Shown: piece by piece, positions 8,545 through 17,793 of the stretch
Position numbering within the stretch: position 1 is the stretch's first letter
How the letters are laid out: each line of letters starts with the position of its first letter
From: Fimbriimonadaceae bacterium
Lineage (GTDB): Bacteria > Armatimonadota > Fimbriimonadia > Fimbriimonadales > Fimbriimonadaceae
Length of the DNA stretch: 64,000 bases
Direction of reading: 5' to 3'
NCBI GenBank assembly: GCA_019694835.1
Contig: JAIBBE010000220.1
Location: forward strand, 118,050-182,049
Notes under the pieces: model-generated
What the model was told of the DNA's origin: nothing
What the model saw: only the letters and a program-made list of their open reading frames with translations
Databases searched by the model: none
Position numbers and translations under genes: made by a program

Positions 8545-9273
8545 ATGCACGAATATCGGCACGCAATCGTGATCGGTGCGTCCAGCGGGATCGGCCAAGC
8601 GCTGGTCGAAAAGCTGGCGACGGCCGGTTGTCGCGTCGGTGCCGTGGCTCGCCGGTCCGACCGCTTGGAGGCTTTGGCTCAGCGCTTTCCGGACCGAGTT
8701 TTCGCTTTCCCCCACGATGTCCGGTCGTACGACGACGTGCCACGTTTGTTCCAGGAGGTTACGAAGCAGCTAGGCGGTTTGGATTTGGTCATCTATGCGA
8801 GCGGAGTCATGCCCGAGGTCGGGGCGATGGAATTTTCGTTCGAGAAAGACCGAGAAATGGTCGAGGTGAATCTGCTCGGGGCGATTGCGTGGCTGGATCA
8901 GGCAGCGATCCGGTTCCAAAACACCAAACACGGCTCCATCGTCGCGATTGGCAGCGTTGCCGGCGACCGGGGCCGCTGGGCTCAGCCCGTTTACAACACA
9001 ACCAAAGCCGCGCTAGCGACGTACATGGAGGCTTTGCGCAACCGGATCGCCCGGCTAGGGGTGAAGGTGGTGACGATCAAGGCGGGACCGGTGCAAACCG
9101 AGATGACGGCGAAGCTGCATCTGAAAGGGGCAATGCAAGCTGATGCCGCAGCTGAACTCATCCTAAAGAAGAGCCAGCGGACCGGCGAGCACTACTTGAA
9201 GTTTTCGCACCGGCTCGCGTTTTGGATCATCAAGCGCATCCCGTCGCCGATTTTTCGGCGGCTTCGCATCTAA
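8545..9273 (+). CDS. Short-chain dehydrogenase/reductase (SDR)
   Basis: 242 residues. The Rossmann NAD(P) motif GASSGIG is at residues 11-17, an ASG motif stands in place of NNAG (residues 88-90), Ser is in IGSVAG, and the catalytic YxxxK is in YNTTK. The basic residues in ARRSD after beta-2 suggest NADPH. The C-terminus (FWIIKRIPSPIFRRLRI) is basic and hydrophobic and may touch the membrane. The substrate is unknown. A CATAAT hexamer lies 9 bases before the ATG with no Shine-Dalgarno. The last 53 bases of this gene recur at 9878-9930. Confidence 0.9.
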   Translation: MHEYRHAIVIGASSGIGQALVEKLATAGCRVGAVARRSDRLEALAQRFPDRVFAFPHDVRSYDDVPRLFQEVTKQLGGLDLVIYASGVMPEVGAMEFSFEKDREMVEVNLLGAIAWLDQAAIRFQNTKHGSIVAIGSVAGDRGRWAQPVYNTTKAALATYMEALRNRIARLGVKVVTIKAGPVQTEMTAKLHLKGAMQADAAAELILKKSQRTGEHYLKFSHRLAFWIIKRIPSPIFRRLRI

Positions 9274-9852
9274 ATGGACTACGAAATCAACCCCAGGGGA
9301 AGGCAGAACACGGAACGGAAACTGCGTCAGCTGTTCGACAGCGGCGACCCTGAAGCCCAAGAACGAGCGTCATCTGCTCTCATCGCATGGAGGTCCAAGC
9401 GTGGTCTCGTCGTCGCAGACGAGTGGCTGGCGGCCAATCCCGGCGTACAAACCTTCAGCAACACACTTTGGCGATACGTCATGGACGGCTGGCAGACGTT
9501 TGGTCGGTTCAAGGGCCTCATCACGAACGGAACGCTATCTGACGAAAAGCTCGATGACACGCTTGACAAGTTCTCCGACCTGCTCCAGTTTCGGGACCGA
9601 AAGCCGCAGTACCGGGAGGGCCTCAAGTTACTCGCATCGTTCCTCAATCATCCATCTCCGGAGGTGCGCTGGACCGTTATCTTCAGCCTCGCCAAACTGC
9701 GTGCCACGGAATACCGCGACGAGATTTCGCGTCTCGTCGAGGACCGCACGCCAACTCAGTATTACGGTTACGTCTCGGGTGTCGCGCGAAACGCGCTCCG
9801 GTTCTTTTGCGGCGACGAACAAGTCGACCTTTGGCACGCTAAGGAGCCATAA
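9274..9852 (+). CDS. Helical (HEAT-repeat-like) protein of unknown function
   Basis: 192 residues, no signal peptide, acidic-basic helical composition. Residues about 105-165 (LKLLASFLNHPSPEVRWTVI then FSLAKLR) look like a HEAT repeat. The ATG follows the SDR stop directly (TAAATG). The gene is bracketed by the SDR 3' end and a second copy of that end at 9878-9930, so it probably arrived as an insertion. Short HEAT-like soluble proteins of this size are often immunity or DNA-repair helpers, but nothing here shows which. Confidence 0.65.
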   Translation: MDYEINPRGRQNTERKLRQLFDSGDPEAQERASSALIAWRSKRGLVVADEWLAANPGVQTFSNTLWRYVMDGWQTFGRFKGLITNGTLSDEKLDDTLDKFSDLLQFRDRKPQYREGLKLLASFLNHPSPEVRWTVIFSLAKLRATEYRDEISRLVEDRTPTQYYGYVSGVARNALRFFCGDEQVDLWHAKEP

Positions 9853-9863
9853 GTACTGACTAG

Positions 9864-9930
9864 GGTGGCCGGGGTGATTTGGAAAATCAAGCGCATCCGG
9901 TCGCCGATTTTTCGCCGGCTTCGCATCTAA
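9864..9930 (+). repeat. Duplicated tail of the SDR gene joined to a dispersed-repeat end
   Basis: Positions 9878-9930 match 9221-9273 (the last 53 bases of the SDR gene including TAA) at 49 of 53 positions. Just before it, 9864-9879 (GGGTGGCCGGGGTGAT) matches the complement of 1025-1040. The rest of the 9931-10056 gap holds only a weak hairpin (CGCCACGG 10002-10009 with CCGTGGCG 10030-10037) that might end transcription of the gene at 10057. Confidence 0.85.
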
Positions 9931-10056
9931 GTTCAGAAAAACAACATGTCATCCTCAGCGTCGGAAGGTGACATATGGCTCACGCAAAGGTCGCAACGGT
10001 TCGCCACGGGGATTCCGGATCGTCGCGTTCCGTGGCGTCCGTCGCGTGAAGCGAGC

Positions 10057-11712
10057 CTAAAGCTGGAACCCGTTGCCAAAACCAATCAGCGCCGATTGCG
10101 AAGTTCCCTCCGGCGAGTCCACGATCGAAATGTACGGCCCCTTCTGGAAGATCAAGCTCGTCGCTGAGCCTGACTTGCCTGCCCAACCTTGGACGCCCCG
10201 AACCTCAACCGGGCGGAGCTCGGCGGCTTCGAGGAAGTTCCGGAAGAACTGCATCATCAGCCACGTACGCCGGACGTCGCCGTAGTCGAGGATGGCGGCA
10301 CTCCATTTCTTGTTCGAGCCATCCCGGTACTCCGCGACCGTCCACCGAACGGGCAGGAACTGCCTCACCGCGGCAAGTGCCTGCTGCATCTGGGCGTCCG
10401 AACCGGCCTTCGCTTCCGCTTCGCGCCATTCGGCCTGAGTGATCACATCTTCGGCGGTTAGGCTCTGCATATCCGTCAGGACTAGTCCCGGTGGAAGCTC
10501 GGGCGGGAGCAAGAAGACGGGATTGTCGAATCCCTCGTCCGAAGGTTCGACCAACCCGGCCCCGTTTCCAAGGTTGCTGGCGAGGCGACCAGCGGTGTCG
10601 AAAACCGACGGGTCGCTTGCATAGATTATGATCGTGTCGCCGGTGCCCGAACTCGTGAGAATGTAAATCTGCGTTTGTGGCTGAGTGACTTTGACGCCGG
10701 TGTAAGTCCCGCCGTCGGGATTCGTGACCTCAATCCCCGTCTTTTCGCCGCCGGTCTTGCCGACTTCGCCCGCGATCGTGGAGCCTAGATCGGTCGTACC
10801 GTCGCGCGGCTCGAGGACGGTGACGGAAACCGGTTTGTCGGTCTTCTTCTCCCGATAAGTTGCCGCGGTGAGCGACTTCGCTTTGCGTGGAATCGAGGAG
10901 CGGTCGACGCCCTTGGGCAGCCAGGTCTCCGGCACCTTCGAGGTCGCGCCGTCGGCGAGATAGGTTTCGGCGACCACCGCGTCGGGTTTGGCCTTGCCCT
11001 CCTTAGCCGTGTCGATGGGGAATTCCTTCATCGAACCGGCCATTCGCGTGGGAAGCGCAGGAGCAGTGCGTTTTGGAGGCGAATAGGCTAGGCGTGAACC
11101 GAGAAGCGACCAACCCGCCGCGCCTGAACCCCCGATGAAAACCGCCACGAGCACGGCACCGACGGCGGCAAGCTGGAACGCGTTGGTCCGCTTGAGTCGA
11201 GGTGCCGACTGGATGGCTCGAGGCAGCGGCTTTCCGCACTCGCCACAGAAGGCCTCTCCTGGAGAGGCCATGCTTCCGCACGACGGGCAAAGGCGCGGAG
11301 GTGCTGGTGCTGCCGGGCCACTTTCAACCACCGCTGGTCCGCTGAGCAGATAGAAGGGCACGAGGAGCCCAAAGATCGGAATGAAGACCAAGGCTCCCGT
11401 CCACGCGGGTTTGCCCCGGTTCTCGGCAATCGACATCCACAGAACCGCCCCTGCGACCCAGTTAACGATTGGGATGAGCAACAGGAGGACGGTTGCCTGA
11501 GACCGTCGTGCCATGTTGCACATCAGAAACAGGTTGCCAATGGGCACCCACGCCAGGCCAGGGTTTGGTGTTCCGAGCTTCTTTGCCAAGAGATACAGGA
11601 CGATTCCGAAGTACAGGTACGACCCACACAGGCTCCCCAACGTGAGGCCCATGAACTTGAGGAGCAGGTTGATGATTCCAGAACCGTCGGATTGAGCGAA
11701 AAGATGTTGCAT
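10057..11712 (-). CDS. Zinc-ribbon multi-pass membrane protein of unknown function (operon gene 3)
   Basis: 551 residues from the ATG at 11712, chosen because TAATG overlaps the upstream stop and a GGAGAG site sits just before it. Residues 1-130 form four or so membrane helices with the pattern PGLAWVPIGNLF and LLLIPIVNW, reminiscent of DUF5684-type membrane proteins. A zinc ribbon follows (LCPSCGS...FCGECGK), then another membrane helix (residues about 178-198), then a 350-residue region probably outside the cytoplasm with no family I recognise. It is the last gene of a coupled operon in which all three products carry zinc ribbons. Confidence 0.75.
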   Translation of the reverse strand: MQHLFAQSDGSGIINLLLKFMGLTLGSLCGSYLYFGIVLYLLAKKLGTPNPGLAWVPIGNLFLMCNMARRSQATVLLLLIPIVNWVAGAVLWMSIAENRGKPAWTGALVFIPIFGLLVPFYLLSGPAVVESGPAAPAPPRLCPSCGSMASPGEAFCGECGKPLPRAIQSAPRLKRTNAFQLAAVGAVLVAVFIGGSGAAGWSLLGSRLAYSPPKRTAPALPTRMAGSMKEFPIDTAKEGKAKPDAVVAETYLADGATSKVPETWLPKGVDRSSIPRKAKSLTAATYREKKTDKPVSVTVLEPRDGTTDLGSTIAGEVGKTGGEKTGIEVTNPDGGTYTGVKVTQPQTQIYILTSSGTGDTIIIYASDPSVFDTAGRLASNLGNGAGLVEPSDEGFDNPVFLLPPELPPGLVLTDMQSLTAEDVITQAEWREAEAKAGSDAQMQQALAAVRQFLPVRWTVAEYRDGSNKKWSAAILDYGDVRRTWLMMQFFRNFLEAAELRPVEVRGVQGWAGKSGSATSLIFQKGPYISIVDSPEGTSQSALIGFGNGFQL

Positions 11713-14279
11713 TAGCTCTCCAGAGTTGCTCCACATCCGGTGCAGAACTTTCTTCCGGGCTCAATTTTCGTGCCACAAGTCGGGCAAACCGGACCGCCCG
11801 CTCCTTTTGCCAAACCGCCAAAAATGAACGCCGCTCCAACGAGACTCAAGATTCCGCCGCCCACCATGTACCAAAACGCGGGCAACGTCGGCTTGGGCGG
11901 AGGCGCAGGGGGCGGCGGGGGAGGTGGTGCATGCTTGTCAATTCCCTTCTCGACCGCTTCCATCAATCGTTCCGCTACCTGATCGCCGCTCGACGCGTAC
12001 AGGACTTCCCCATCCGTCTTTTCTGCGATTTCCTTCGCGTCGGCAATTGCCTGCGAGGCGCTGCCTACGATGATCGGATAGATGTGGGCGGGATCGACGT
12101 CGAAGGCGGCCTTCGCGACCTTGTCGGGGGTGTTTCCAAACTTGTCCGGGTTCTTCGCGGACGCGTCGGTGATGACGGTAATGAGTTTGGTGACCGAGTT
12201 CCCGGCTGCATCGTGGTTGCGCCACTTCATCTTAATGGCGCGCATCAGGGCCGCGTACTGATCTTCGGCTTCGTCGCCGCCGCCCTTGGCGTTGAAGGTC
12301 ACCATGCGGTCGATCTGGTTCTTCGGGGTGTCGAATTCCCAAGCTCGCATCGCAGGAGCTTCCGCATCGGAAAAGTCGCGATATTCGACGAGTGCGACCC
12401 GGATGTCGGGACACTTGGTCTCCAGCCTCTTGATGACCTCCACCGTTTGGTCGGTGACCGACTGGATTGAAGACTTCATCGAACCGCTCGTGTCGAACAC
12501 CACCACGAGGTCCAGGGGGTTGCCTTTGGTCGTCTTTGATTCGGTAGCCGCAGCACCTTTGACAATCGAGAGACCGCCAGGATTTGCGATCGCGCGTTGC
12601 CACCCTCGATCAGGGATGTCGGGATAAAGTCCAAAGAGGTCGACCGTGAACTCCGGCACCGACGAACCCGGCGGAACTTCGATTTCCCATTGCTGGGTCA
12701 CGACTTCGCCGAACTTCAATTGTTTGCCATCCAAGGAAGCCTCGGGAGCCGGAGTCACCTTGACGCCGCCGGAGTCCCAACTCAGCAAGGCCTTCTTCAA
12801 GTTAACGACCTTATCGGTGACGTTCGTAAACTTGCACTTCACGGCGTACTTGCCCGAGTCTCCTGCCGATATGATCCGTGCGTCGATCCGGAGACCGGTG
12901 ATGCAGGCCCGGAACGCCGCCGCGACGTGACGAACTGCAACTGTCAGTGCCCCCTCGAACACGCCGTCTCTAAAGTCAAAGTCCCAGTCGATTTGACCGT
13001 GGGATTGCTCCGAGCAATTCATGACGATCCTCGACATGGCGTTGATCCGCGCCATCTTCGCGGTCCCTTCATCGAACATGCTGTCGTTGGGCTGCCACGC
13101 ACAATCCTTCGACGGCGGGACCGGCATGATGGGATTGCCCAGATGCCTGCCTACGAACCGCATCATCTCCGTGTTGGTCTCGCAATACAGGTGCTCGCCA
13201 GCCGGATTGGCAAAGCTCCAGTTCACCGGTTTCGTGATCGGCAGCAAGACCTCTCCGTTGAGATAGAACGGGTCGAAGTAGCTGAAGAAGTGGCGCATCG
13301 GCTTCTTCACGCCACCGAGCGTGGGTCGATTCGCGACGCTCTCAAGGAACGTGGCGATGGACGCATCAAGACTCTTCGGATGGACGTCGAGTCGAACGCT
13401 CGTTCCGGATTTGAGGAACGGGTGGATGCCGATATGCTTTTCGACGCGTGCCCAAAACTGGTCTGACCGGAAGGGGTCGCGGGCCCGCGTCAGCATTTTG
13501 AAGATCTCCTTCGTCTTCTGCACCGGCTCGGAGCCAATCCACTTCGCCATGTTCCGGCTCTCGAGTTTCATGAAGTCCGCGGCGAGTTTCTCGATTTGGT
13601 CGAGAAACGGATCGGGAATGACAATCGCGTCGGCGTGCTTCGGGCTGGCGACATCGCCGATGTAGTGCGCCATGTAGCAGGCCAAACGTGCCTTCTCGCG
13701 CATGTCCTTCTCGGTCATCAGCGCGTCGACAAGGTCCGCGTAGTACGCACCGGCTTCGAGCGGGGCGCCTCCGACCCGCAGCCACGGGTTCCAATAGTGG
13801 GCCCTACCTCGATAGAAGGGGTTCCAGCGGTTCCGCCGCGTAGACTCGGCGTCCGGTCCCGGACTCTCTGTAGGCCACGCCGTGTCGTTGAGCTCGGGCC
13901 GTGTTGCCTCGTTGAGACGACGTTCGATCCGCCGCTCCGTCGGACCCGCAGGGAGGAAGTCGACTCCCTCCGGCACGCGAAACTGGCCGTCCCACCGATT
14001 GATATCGCGAATATCAGGGAAGCCGCTATTCTCGAAGGCCGGATCGCGTTTGACGATTTCGTAGGCCTGCCAAGCGATCCATTGATGGATGAGGTGCGGT
14101 CCCCGGCGGAAGTTGAAATCGTTCCAAAACTCCTGGTCGTTGCGCAGGCCCATGACCTTGATGACCCACTGGATCTTCTCGAATTCCTCCTTGGTCAATT
14201 CGACCGGGGAGCTTGCGGTGCCCCAGGCCAGGCCCATGCCGGGCAAAGCGATGAGACAGAGGATCAGGAATTTTCTCAC
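11712..14279 (-). CDS. Secreted/membrane VWA-domain protein with N-terminal phospholipase C-like helical domain and C-terminal zinc ribbon
   Basis: 855 residues from the GTG at 14279 (GTGA overlap with the upstream stop), which opens a signal peptide MRKFLILCLIALPGMGLAWG. Residues about 30-400 contain YMAHYIGDVASPKHAD, a histidine- and aspartate-rich segment like those of S1/P1 nuclease and zinc phospholipase C folds. A middle beta-rich part is followed by a VWA domain (about 589-770) with the MIDAS motif DTSGS (D595 region), a conserved Thr/Asp and ITDAS. Next come a proline run (PPPPPPPAPPPKP), a membrane helix, and a terminal ribbon CPTCG...FCTGCG. The N-terminal and VWA parts should face the periplasm and the ribbon the cytoplasm. 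Function unknown; the hydrolase reading of the N-terminus is inference. Confidence 0.78.
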   Translation of the reverse strand: MRKFLILCLIALPGMGLAWGTASSPVELTKEEFEKIQWVIKVMGLRNDQEFWNDFNFRRGPHLIHQWIAWQAYEIVKRDPAFENSGFPDIRDINRWDGQFRVPEGVDFLPAGPTERRIERRLNEATRPELNDTAWPTESPGPDAESTRRNRWNPFYRGRAHYWNPWLRVGGAPLEAGAYYADLVDALMTEKDMREKARLACYMAHYIGDVASPKHADAIVIPDPFLDQIEKLAADFMKLESRNMAKWIGSEPVQKTKEIFKMLTRARDPFRSDQFWARVEKHIGIHPFLKSGTSVRLDVHPKSLDASIATFLESVANRPTLGGVKKPMRHFFSYFDPFYLNGEVLLPITKPVNWSFANPAGEHLYCETNTEMMRFVGRHLGNPIMPVPPSKDCAWQPNDSMFDEGTAKMARINAMSRIVMNCSEQSHGQIDWDFDFRDGVFEGALTVAVRHVAAAFRACITGLRIDARIISAGDSGKYAVKCKFTNVTDKVVNLKKALLSWDSGGVKVTPAPEASLDGKQLKFGEVVTQQWEIEVPPGSSVPEFTVDLFGLYPDIPDRGWQRAIANPGGLSIVKGAAATESKTTKGNPLDLVVVFDTSGSMKSSIQSVTDQTVEVIKRLETKCPDIRVALVEYRDFSDAEAPAMRAWEFDTPKNQIDRMVTFNAKGGGDEAEDQYAALMRAIKMKWRNHDAAGNSVTKLITVITDASAKNPDKFGNTPDKVAKAAFDVDPAHIYPIIVGSASQAIADAKEIAEKTDGEVLYASSGDQVAERLMEAVEKGIDKHAPPPPPPPAPPPKPTLPAFWYMVGGGILSLVGAAFIFGGLAKGAGGPVCPTCGTKIEPGRKFCTGCGATLES

Positions 14280-14836
14280 TTCGCCTCGCCTCCCACCTTG
14301 GCTGCGGCTGCCAGTTCTGCGTCGGACTTCTTCTCTTCTTCGGCCGCCAGCTTCCACACGTCGGTCTTGTCATCGGTTAGCGTCTTCGGGGAAGCCTGAT
14401 AGCCCCCCACCAGCCCCATTCCCGCCATCTGACGAAAGCCTCCGATCGCGAGTCCGACGAGCCCAACAATTAGCAGCGCTCCGCCGGCGAAGAGCAGCGG
14501 CACCTTCGGTTTGGACCGGACCGGTTGAGTCCTGGGGGTTGGCGCACTTGGCATCGGCGGAGCCTTGATGGGGGTTACGGCCGCACCGCACACGACGCAG
14601 AACTTGAAGTCAGGCGCGAGGGCAGTTCCGCATGTGCATTGACGTATCGCTTGGGTAGGAAGCTGTTGGCCGCATTGGGCGCAGAAGGCGTCGGTCGGAG
14701 TTTCGGGCTCAGCCCCGCAGCCGACGCACGTCCGTGAGACGCTGGGCGCTTCGGCCACCTTGGCCCCGCACGCCGGGCAAAAGCCGCGCGCCTTTACCGA
14801 CTTCCCACACGACGAGCAGAATGCCGACTCCGCCAT
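14276..14836 (-). CDS. Triple zinc-ribbon single-pass membrane protein (operon gene 1)
   Basis: 186 residues from the ATG at 14836; a TATACT hexamer 6 bases upstream supports this start over one 21 bases earlier. Three zinc ribbons lie in the first 90 residues (CSSCG/CPACG, CVGCG/CAQCG, CTCG/CVVCG). A proline-rich linker and one membrane helix (VPLLFAGGALLIVGLVGLAI) follow, then a 60-residue charged tail. It leads a three-gene operon with 4-base and 1-base overlaps. The ribbons may serve as protein or nucleic-acid contacts in the cytoplasm. Confidence 0.75.
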   Translation of the reverse strand: MAESAFCSSCGKSVKARGFCPACGAKVAEAPSVSRTCVGCGAEPETPTDAFCAQCGQQLPTQAIRQCTCGTALAPDFKFCVVCGAAVTPIKAPPMPSAPTPRTQPVRSKPKVPLLFAGGALLIVGLVGLAIGGFRQMAGMGLVGGYQASPKTLTDDKTDVWKLAAEEEKKSDAELAAAAKVGGEAK

Positions 14837-14842
14837 GAGCGG

Positions 14843-14848
14843 AGTATA
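14843..14848 (-). promoter_or_regulatory. -10-like hexamer TATACT, leaderless start of zinc-ribbon operon
   Basis: TATACT on the minus strand ends 6 bases before the ATG at 14836. TTGATC lies 20 bases upstream as a possible -35. No Shine-Dalgarno is present. Confidence 0.45.
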
Positions 14849-14911
14849 GCGGACCAAATCATCAAATCGATCAACTTTTTTGAAGTAGGGGGATCAGACC
14901 CCAAGATACCT

Positions 14912-17596
14912 CTACGCCTTAAGCAACTGCCGCAGCACGTACTGCAGAATCCCTCCGTGGCGGTAGTACTGGCACTCCTGGGGTGTATCGATACGTGCGA
15001 GCGCCTTGAACTCCGTCACAACGCCGTCGCCGGTCGTCGCGCGTACCACCACCTCGCGACCACCGCTGAATCCGGTCGCGATGCCTTCCGAGATGCCCCA
15101 GACAGCGAACTCCTCGCGGCCGGTCAAACCGAGCGACTCCACGTTCTGACCGGGCAAGAACTGGAGCGGGAGGATGCCCATGCCGACGAGGTTGGAGCGA
15201 TGGATACGCTCGAAACTCTCGGCAATGACCACCTTCACGCCGAGCAGGGCGGGGCCTTTGGCGGCCCAATCTCGGCTCGAGCCCGAGCCATATTCCTTGC
15301 CTGCGAGTATCACCAAGCCCGCACCACCTTTCTGGTACTCCATCGAAGCATCGTAGATCGAGGTCACTTCACCCGTTGGCAAGTAGGTCGTGAAGCCGCC
15401 CTCCGTACCCGGGGCAAGCTTGTTGCGCAGGCGGACGTTAGCGAAGGTACCGCGCACCATGACCTCATGATTGCCTCGGCGTGAACCGTAGGAGTTGAAG
15501 AGGTGGAGCGAGACGCCGTGCTCGGTCAAATACTGACCCGCCGGTGAGTTCGTCTTGATGCTGCCCGCCGGAGAAATGTGGTCGGTGGTGATGCTGTCGC
15601 CGAGGATGGCCAGGCATTGGAGACCGGTTGGATCAACGACGGTATCGGCCGGCTCCGGGGACATGTTCTCGAAGTAAGGTGCCTCCTTGACGTAAGTGGA
15701 GGCGCCATCCCAGGCGAACCGGTCGCCGCTCGGAACCGGCATCGCGGCCCACTTGTCGTCACCTTTGTAGACGTCGGCGTAGCTCTTGACGAACATCTCG
15801 CGGCCAAGCGACTGCTCGACGGTGTCTGAGACTTCCTTCTGGGTCGGCCAGAGGTCGCGGAGGTAGACCGGATTGCCGTCCTTATCGTCGGCGATGGGGT
15901 CGCGCAAGAGATCGACCTCAATGCTGCCCGCGAGCGCGTAGGCAACCACCAGCGGCGGCGACATGAGGTAGTTCGCTTTGACCTCTTGGTTAACGCGACC
16001 TTCGAAATTGCGGTTGCCGCTGAGCACCGATACGGCGACGAGGTCCTTCTCAATGATCTCGCGGCTGATTTCCTCGGGGAGCGGGCCGCTGTTGCCGATG
16101 CACGTCGTGCAGCCATAGCCGACCGTGTTGAAGCCGATCGCGTCGAGATCGGACTGGAGGCCGCTCTTCTCCAGATAGTCCGTGACGACCTTCGAACCGG
16201 GCGCGAGCGAGGTTTTGACCCACGGCTTGGGCTTCAGTCCTCTCGCGACGGCCTTGCGCGCAACGAGGCCAGCGGCGACCATCACGTAGGGGTTCGAGGT
16301 GTTGGTGCAGCTTGTGATCGCAGCGATAACGATTGACCCATGGGTCAATTCGTCGGTTTTCGCGCGCTCCAAGACGGCTGAGCTTCCACCGCCCGACGGA
16401 GCCGGACCGATGACGGGCTCGAAGTTCATTCGGAACGACCGACCAGCTTCGCTGAGCGGGAATCGGTCTTGCGGGCGCTTCGGACCGGCGACACTTGGCT
16501 CGATGGAACTGAGGTCAAGAGTCAAGATGGAGGTGTACTCAGCTTCCGGCGTGGTCTCATCGTGGAAGAGGCCTTGGGCTTTCATGTAGGCCTCGACAAG
16601 CGCAACCTGCTCCTCTGACCGTCCGGTGAATCGCATATAGCGAATCGTTTCGGCGTCGACCGGGAAGATGCCGCAGGTTGCGCCGTATTCGGGCGCCATA
16701 TTCGCGATCGTCGCGCGGTCGGCGAGGGGCAGATTCGCCAATCCAGGTCCGAAGAACTCGACGAACTTGCCAACCACGCCGTGCTTGCGCAGCATTTCGG
16801 TAACAGTCAGGACGAGGTCGGTGGCGGTGGATCCCTCCGGGAGCTTGCCGGAGAGTTTGAACCCGACGACTTGCGGGATCAGCATGCTAACGGGCTGGCC
16901 CAGCATCGCGGCTTCGGCTTCAATGCCGCCGACACCCCATCCAAGAACGCCGAGACCGTTGATCATCGTCGTGTGTGAGTCAGTGCCGACCAGCGTGTCG
17001 GGATACGCCACGCCCTCGTCATTCACGAAGACCCCGCGAGCAAGATATTCAAGGTTGACCTGGTGGCAGATTCCAGTATTCGGAGGTACGACCTTAAAAT
17101 TCTTAAGAGCCTGCTGGCCCCACTTGAGGAATTGGTAGCGCTCGGTGTTCCGCTCGAATTCCATGTCGAGGTTGATCTGGATGGCGGCGTTGGAGCCGTA
17201 GGCGTCGACTTGCACCGAGTGGTCAATGACGAGTTCGACGGGCTGCAGCGGATTGATCTTAGCGGGGTCACCGCCGAGGCGAGCCATGGCGTCGCGCATG
17301 GAGGCGAGATCGACGACGCACGGAACGCCGGTGAAGTCCTGAAGAAGGACGCGGGCTGGCATGAACGCGATTTCCTTGTCGGGCTCGGCGGCTGGTTTCC
17401 AGGCTGCGAGAGCTTCGATGTCGGCGCTCGTGACGGTCATGCCATCTTCACGGCGAATGAGGTTTTCGAGGAGAATGCGGAGGGAATAGGGCAAGCGGGA
17501 GAGGTTGTGCCCTTTCACCTCGAGCGGTTTCAGTGAGTAGATTTGGTAGGTTTTGTCACCACAGTGCAGGGTGGTGACGGCATCAAAAGTGTTCAT
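14912..17596 (-). CDS. acnA: Aconitate hydratase AcnA
   Basis: 894 residues from the ATG at 17596, fixed by a strong GAGGAGG site 6 bases upstream; the frame stays open further 5' but lacks family similarity there. The three [4Fe-4S] ligands are visible: TSCTNTSNP, and two cysteines in [13 protein letters not shown]. The C-terminal swivelling domain has [14 protein letters not shown]. It interconverts citrate and isocitrate in the TCA cycle. Length matches AcnA/IRP1-type enzymes. It is transcribed divergently from the MocR regulator, with a 197-base GC-rich gap between. Confidence 0.97.
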   Translation of the reverse strand: MNTFDAVTTLHCGDKTYQIYSLKPLEVKGHNLSRLPYSLRILLENLIRREDGMTVTSADIEALAAWKPAAEPDKEIAFMPARVLLQDFTGVPCVVDLASMRDAMARLGGDPAKINPLQPVELVIDHSVQVDAYGSNAAIQINLDMEFERNTERYQFLKWGQQALKNFKVVPPNTGICHQVNLEYLARGVFVNDEGVAYPDTLVGTDSHTTMINGLGVLGWGVGGIEAEAAMLGQPVSMLIPQVVGFKLSGKLPEGSTATDLVLTVTEMLRKHGVVGKFVEFFGPGLANLPLADRATIANMAPEYGATCGIFPVDAETIRYMRFTGRSEEQVALVEAYMKAQGLFHDETTPEAEYTSILTLDLSSIEPSVAGPKRPQDRFPLSEAGRSFRMNFEPVIGPAPSGGGSSAVLERAKTDELTHGSIVIAAITSCTNTSNPYVMVAAGLVARKAVARGLKPKPWVKTSLAPGSKVVTDYLEKSGLQSDLDAIGFNTVGYGCTTCIGNSGPLPEEISREIIEKDLVAVSVLSGNRNFEGRVNQEVKANYLMSPPLVVAYALAGSIEVDLLRDPIADDKDGNPVYLRDLWPTQKEVSDTVEQSLGREMFVKSYADVYKGDDKWAAMPVPSGDRFAWDGASTYVKEAPYFENMSPEPADTVVDPTGLQCLAILGDSITTDHISPAGSIKTNSPAGQYLTEHGVSLHLFNSYGSRRGNHEVMVRGTFANVRLRNKLAPGTEGGFTTYLPTGEVTSIYDASMEYQKGGAGLVILAGKEYGSGSSRDWAAKGPALLGVKVVIAESFERIHRSNLVGMGILPLQFLPGQNVESLGLTGREEFAVWGISEGIATGFSGGREVVVRATTGDGVVTEFKALARIDTPQECQYYRHGGILQYVLRQLLKA

Positions 17597-17793
17597 AAGC
17601 CTCCTCGGATCCGACGACCCTGGAAGCCGGGCAGCCCCGCGGCCTGCAGGGGGTATTGATAGGGCTGAGTTTACCCGCCCAGGCTCTTCCGGCCCGGGAC
17701 TCCGAGGGCCGGTGATCGGGGGCGGCAGAACAGTTCGGCGCAACCAGCCAGTACAATTTCAAATATCCCGGATGCGAGAGGTACAGTTGGGAA

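Noticed and set aside
9946..10167. 73-codon plus-strand frame after the duplicated SDR tail
   Set aside because: It runs into the end of the opposite-strand zinc-ribbon gene, has no ribosome site and no recognisable content.
17597..17743. 49-codon extension of aconitase
   Set aside because: Low-complexity Pro/Gly/Arg sequence; a strong GAGGAGG site fixes the start at 17596.
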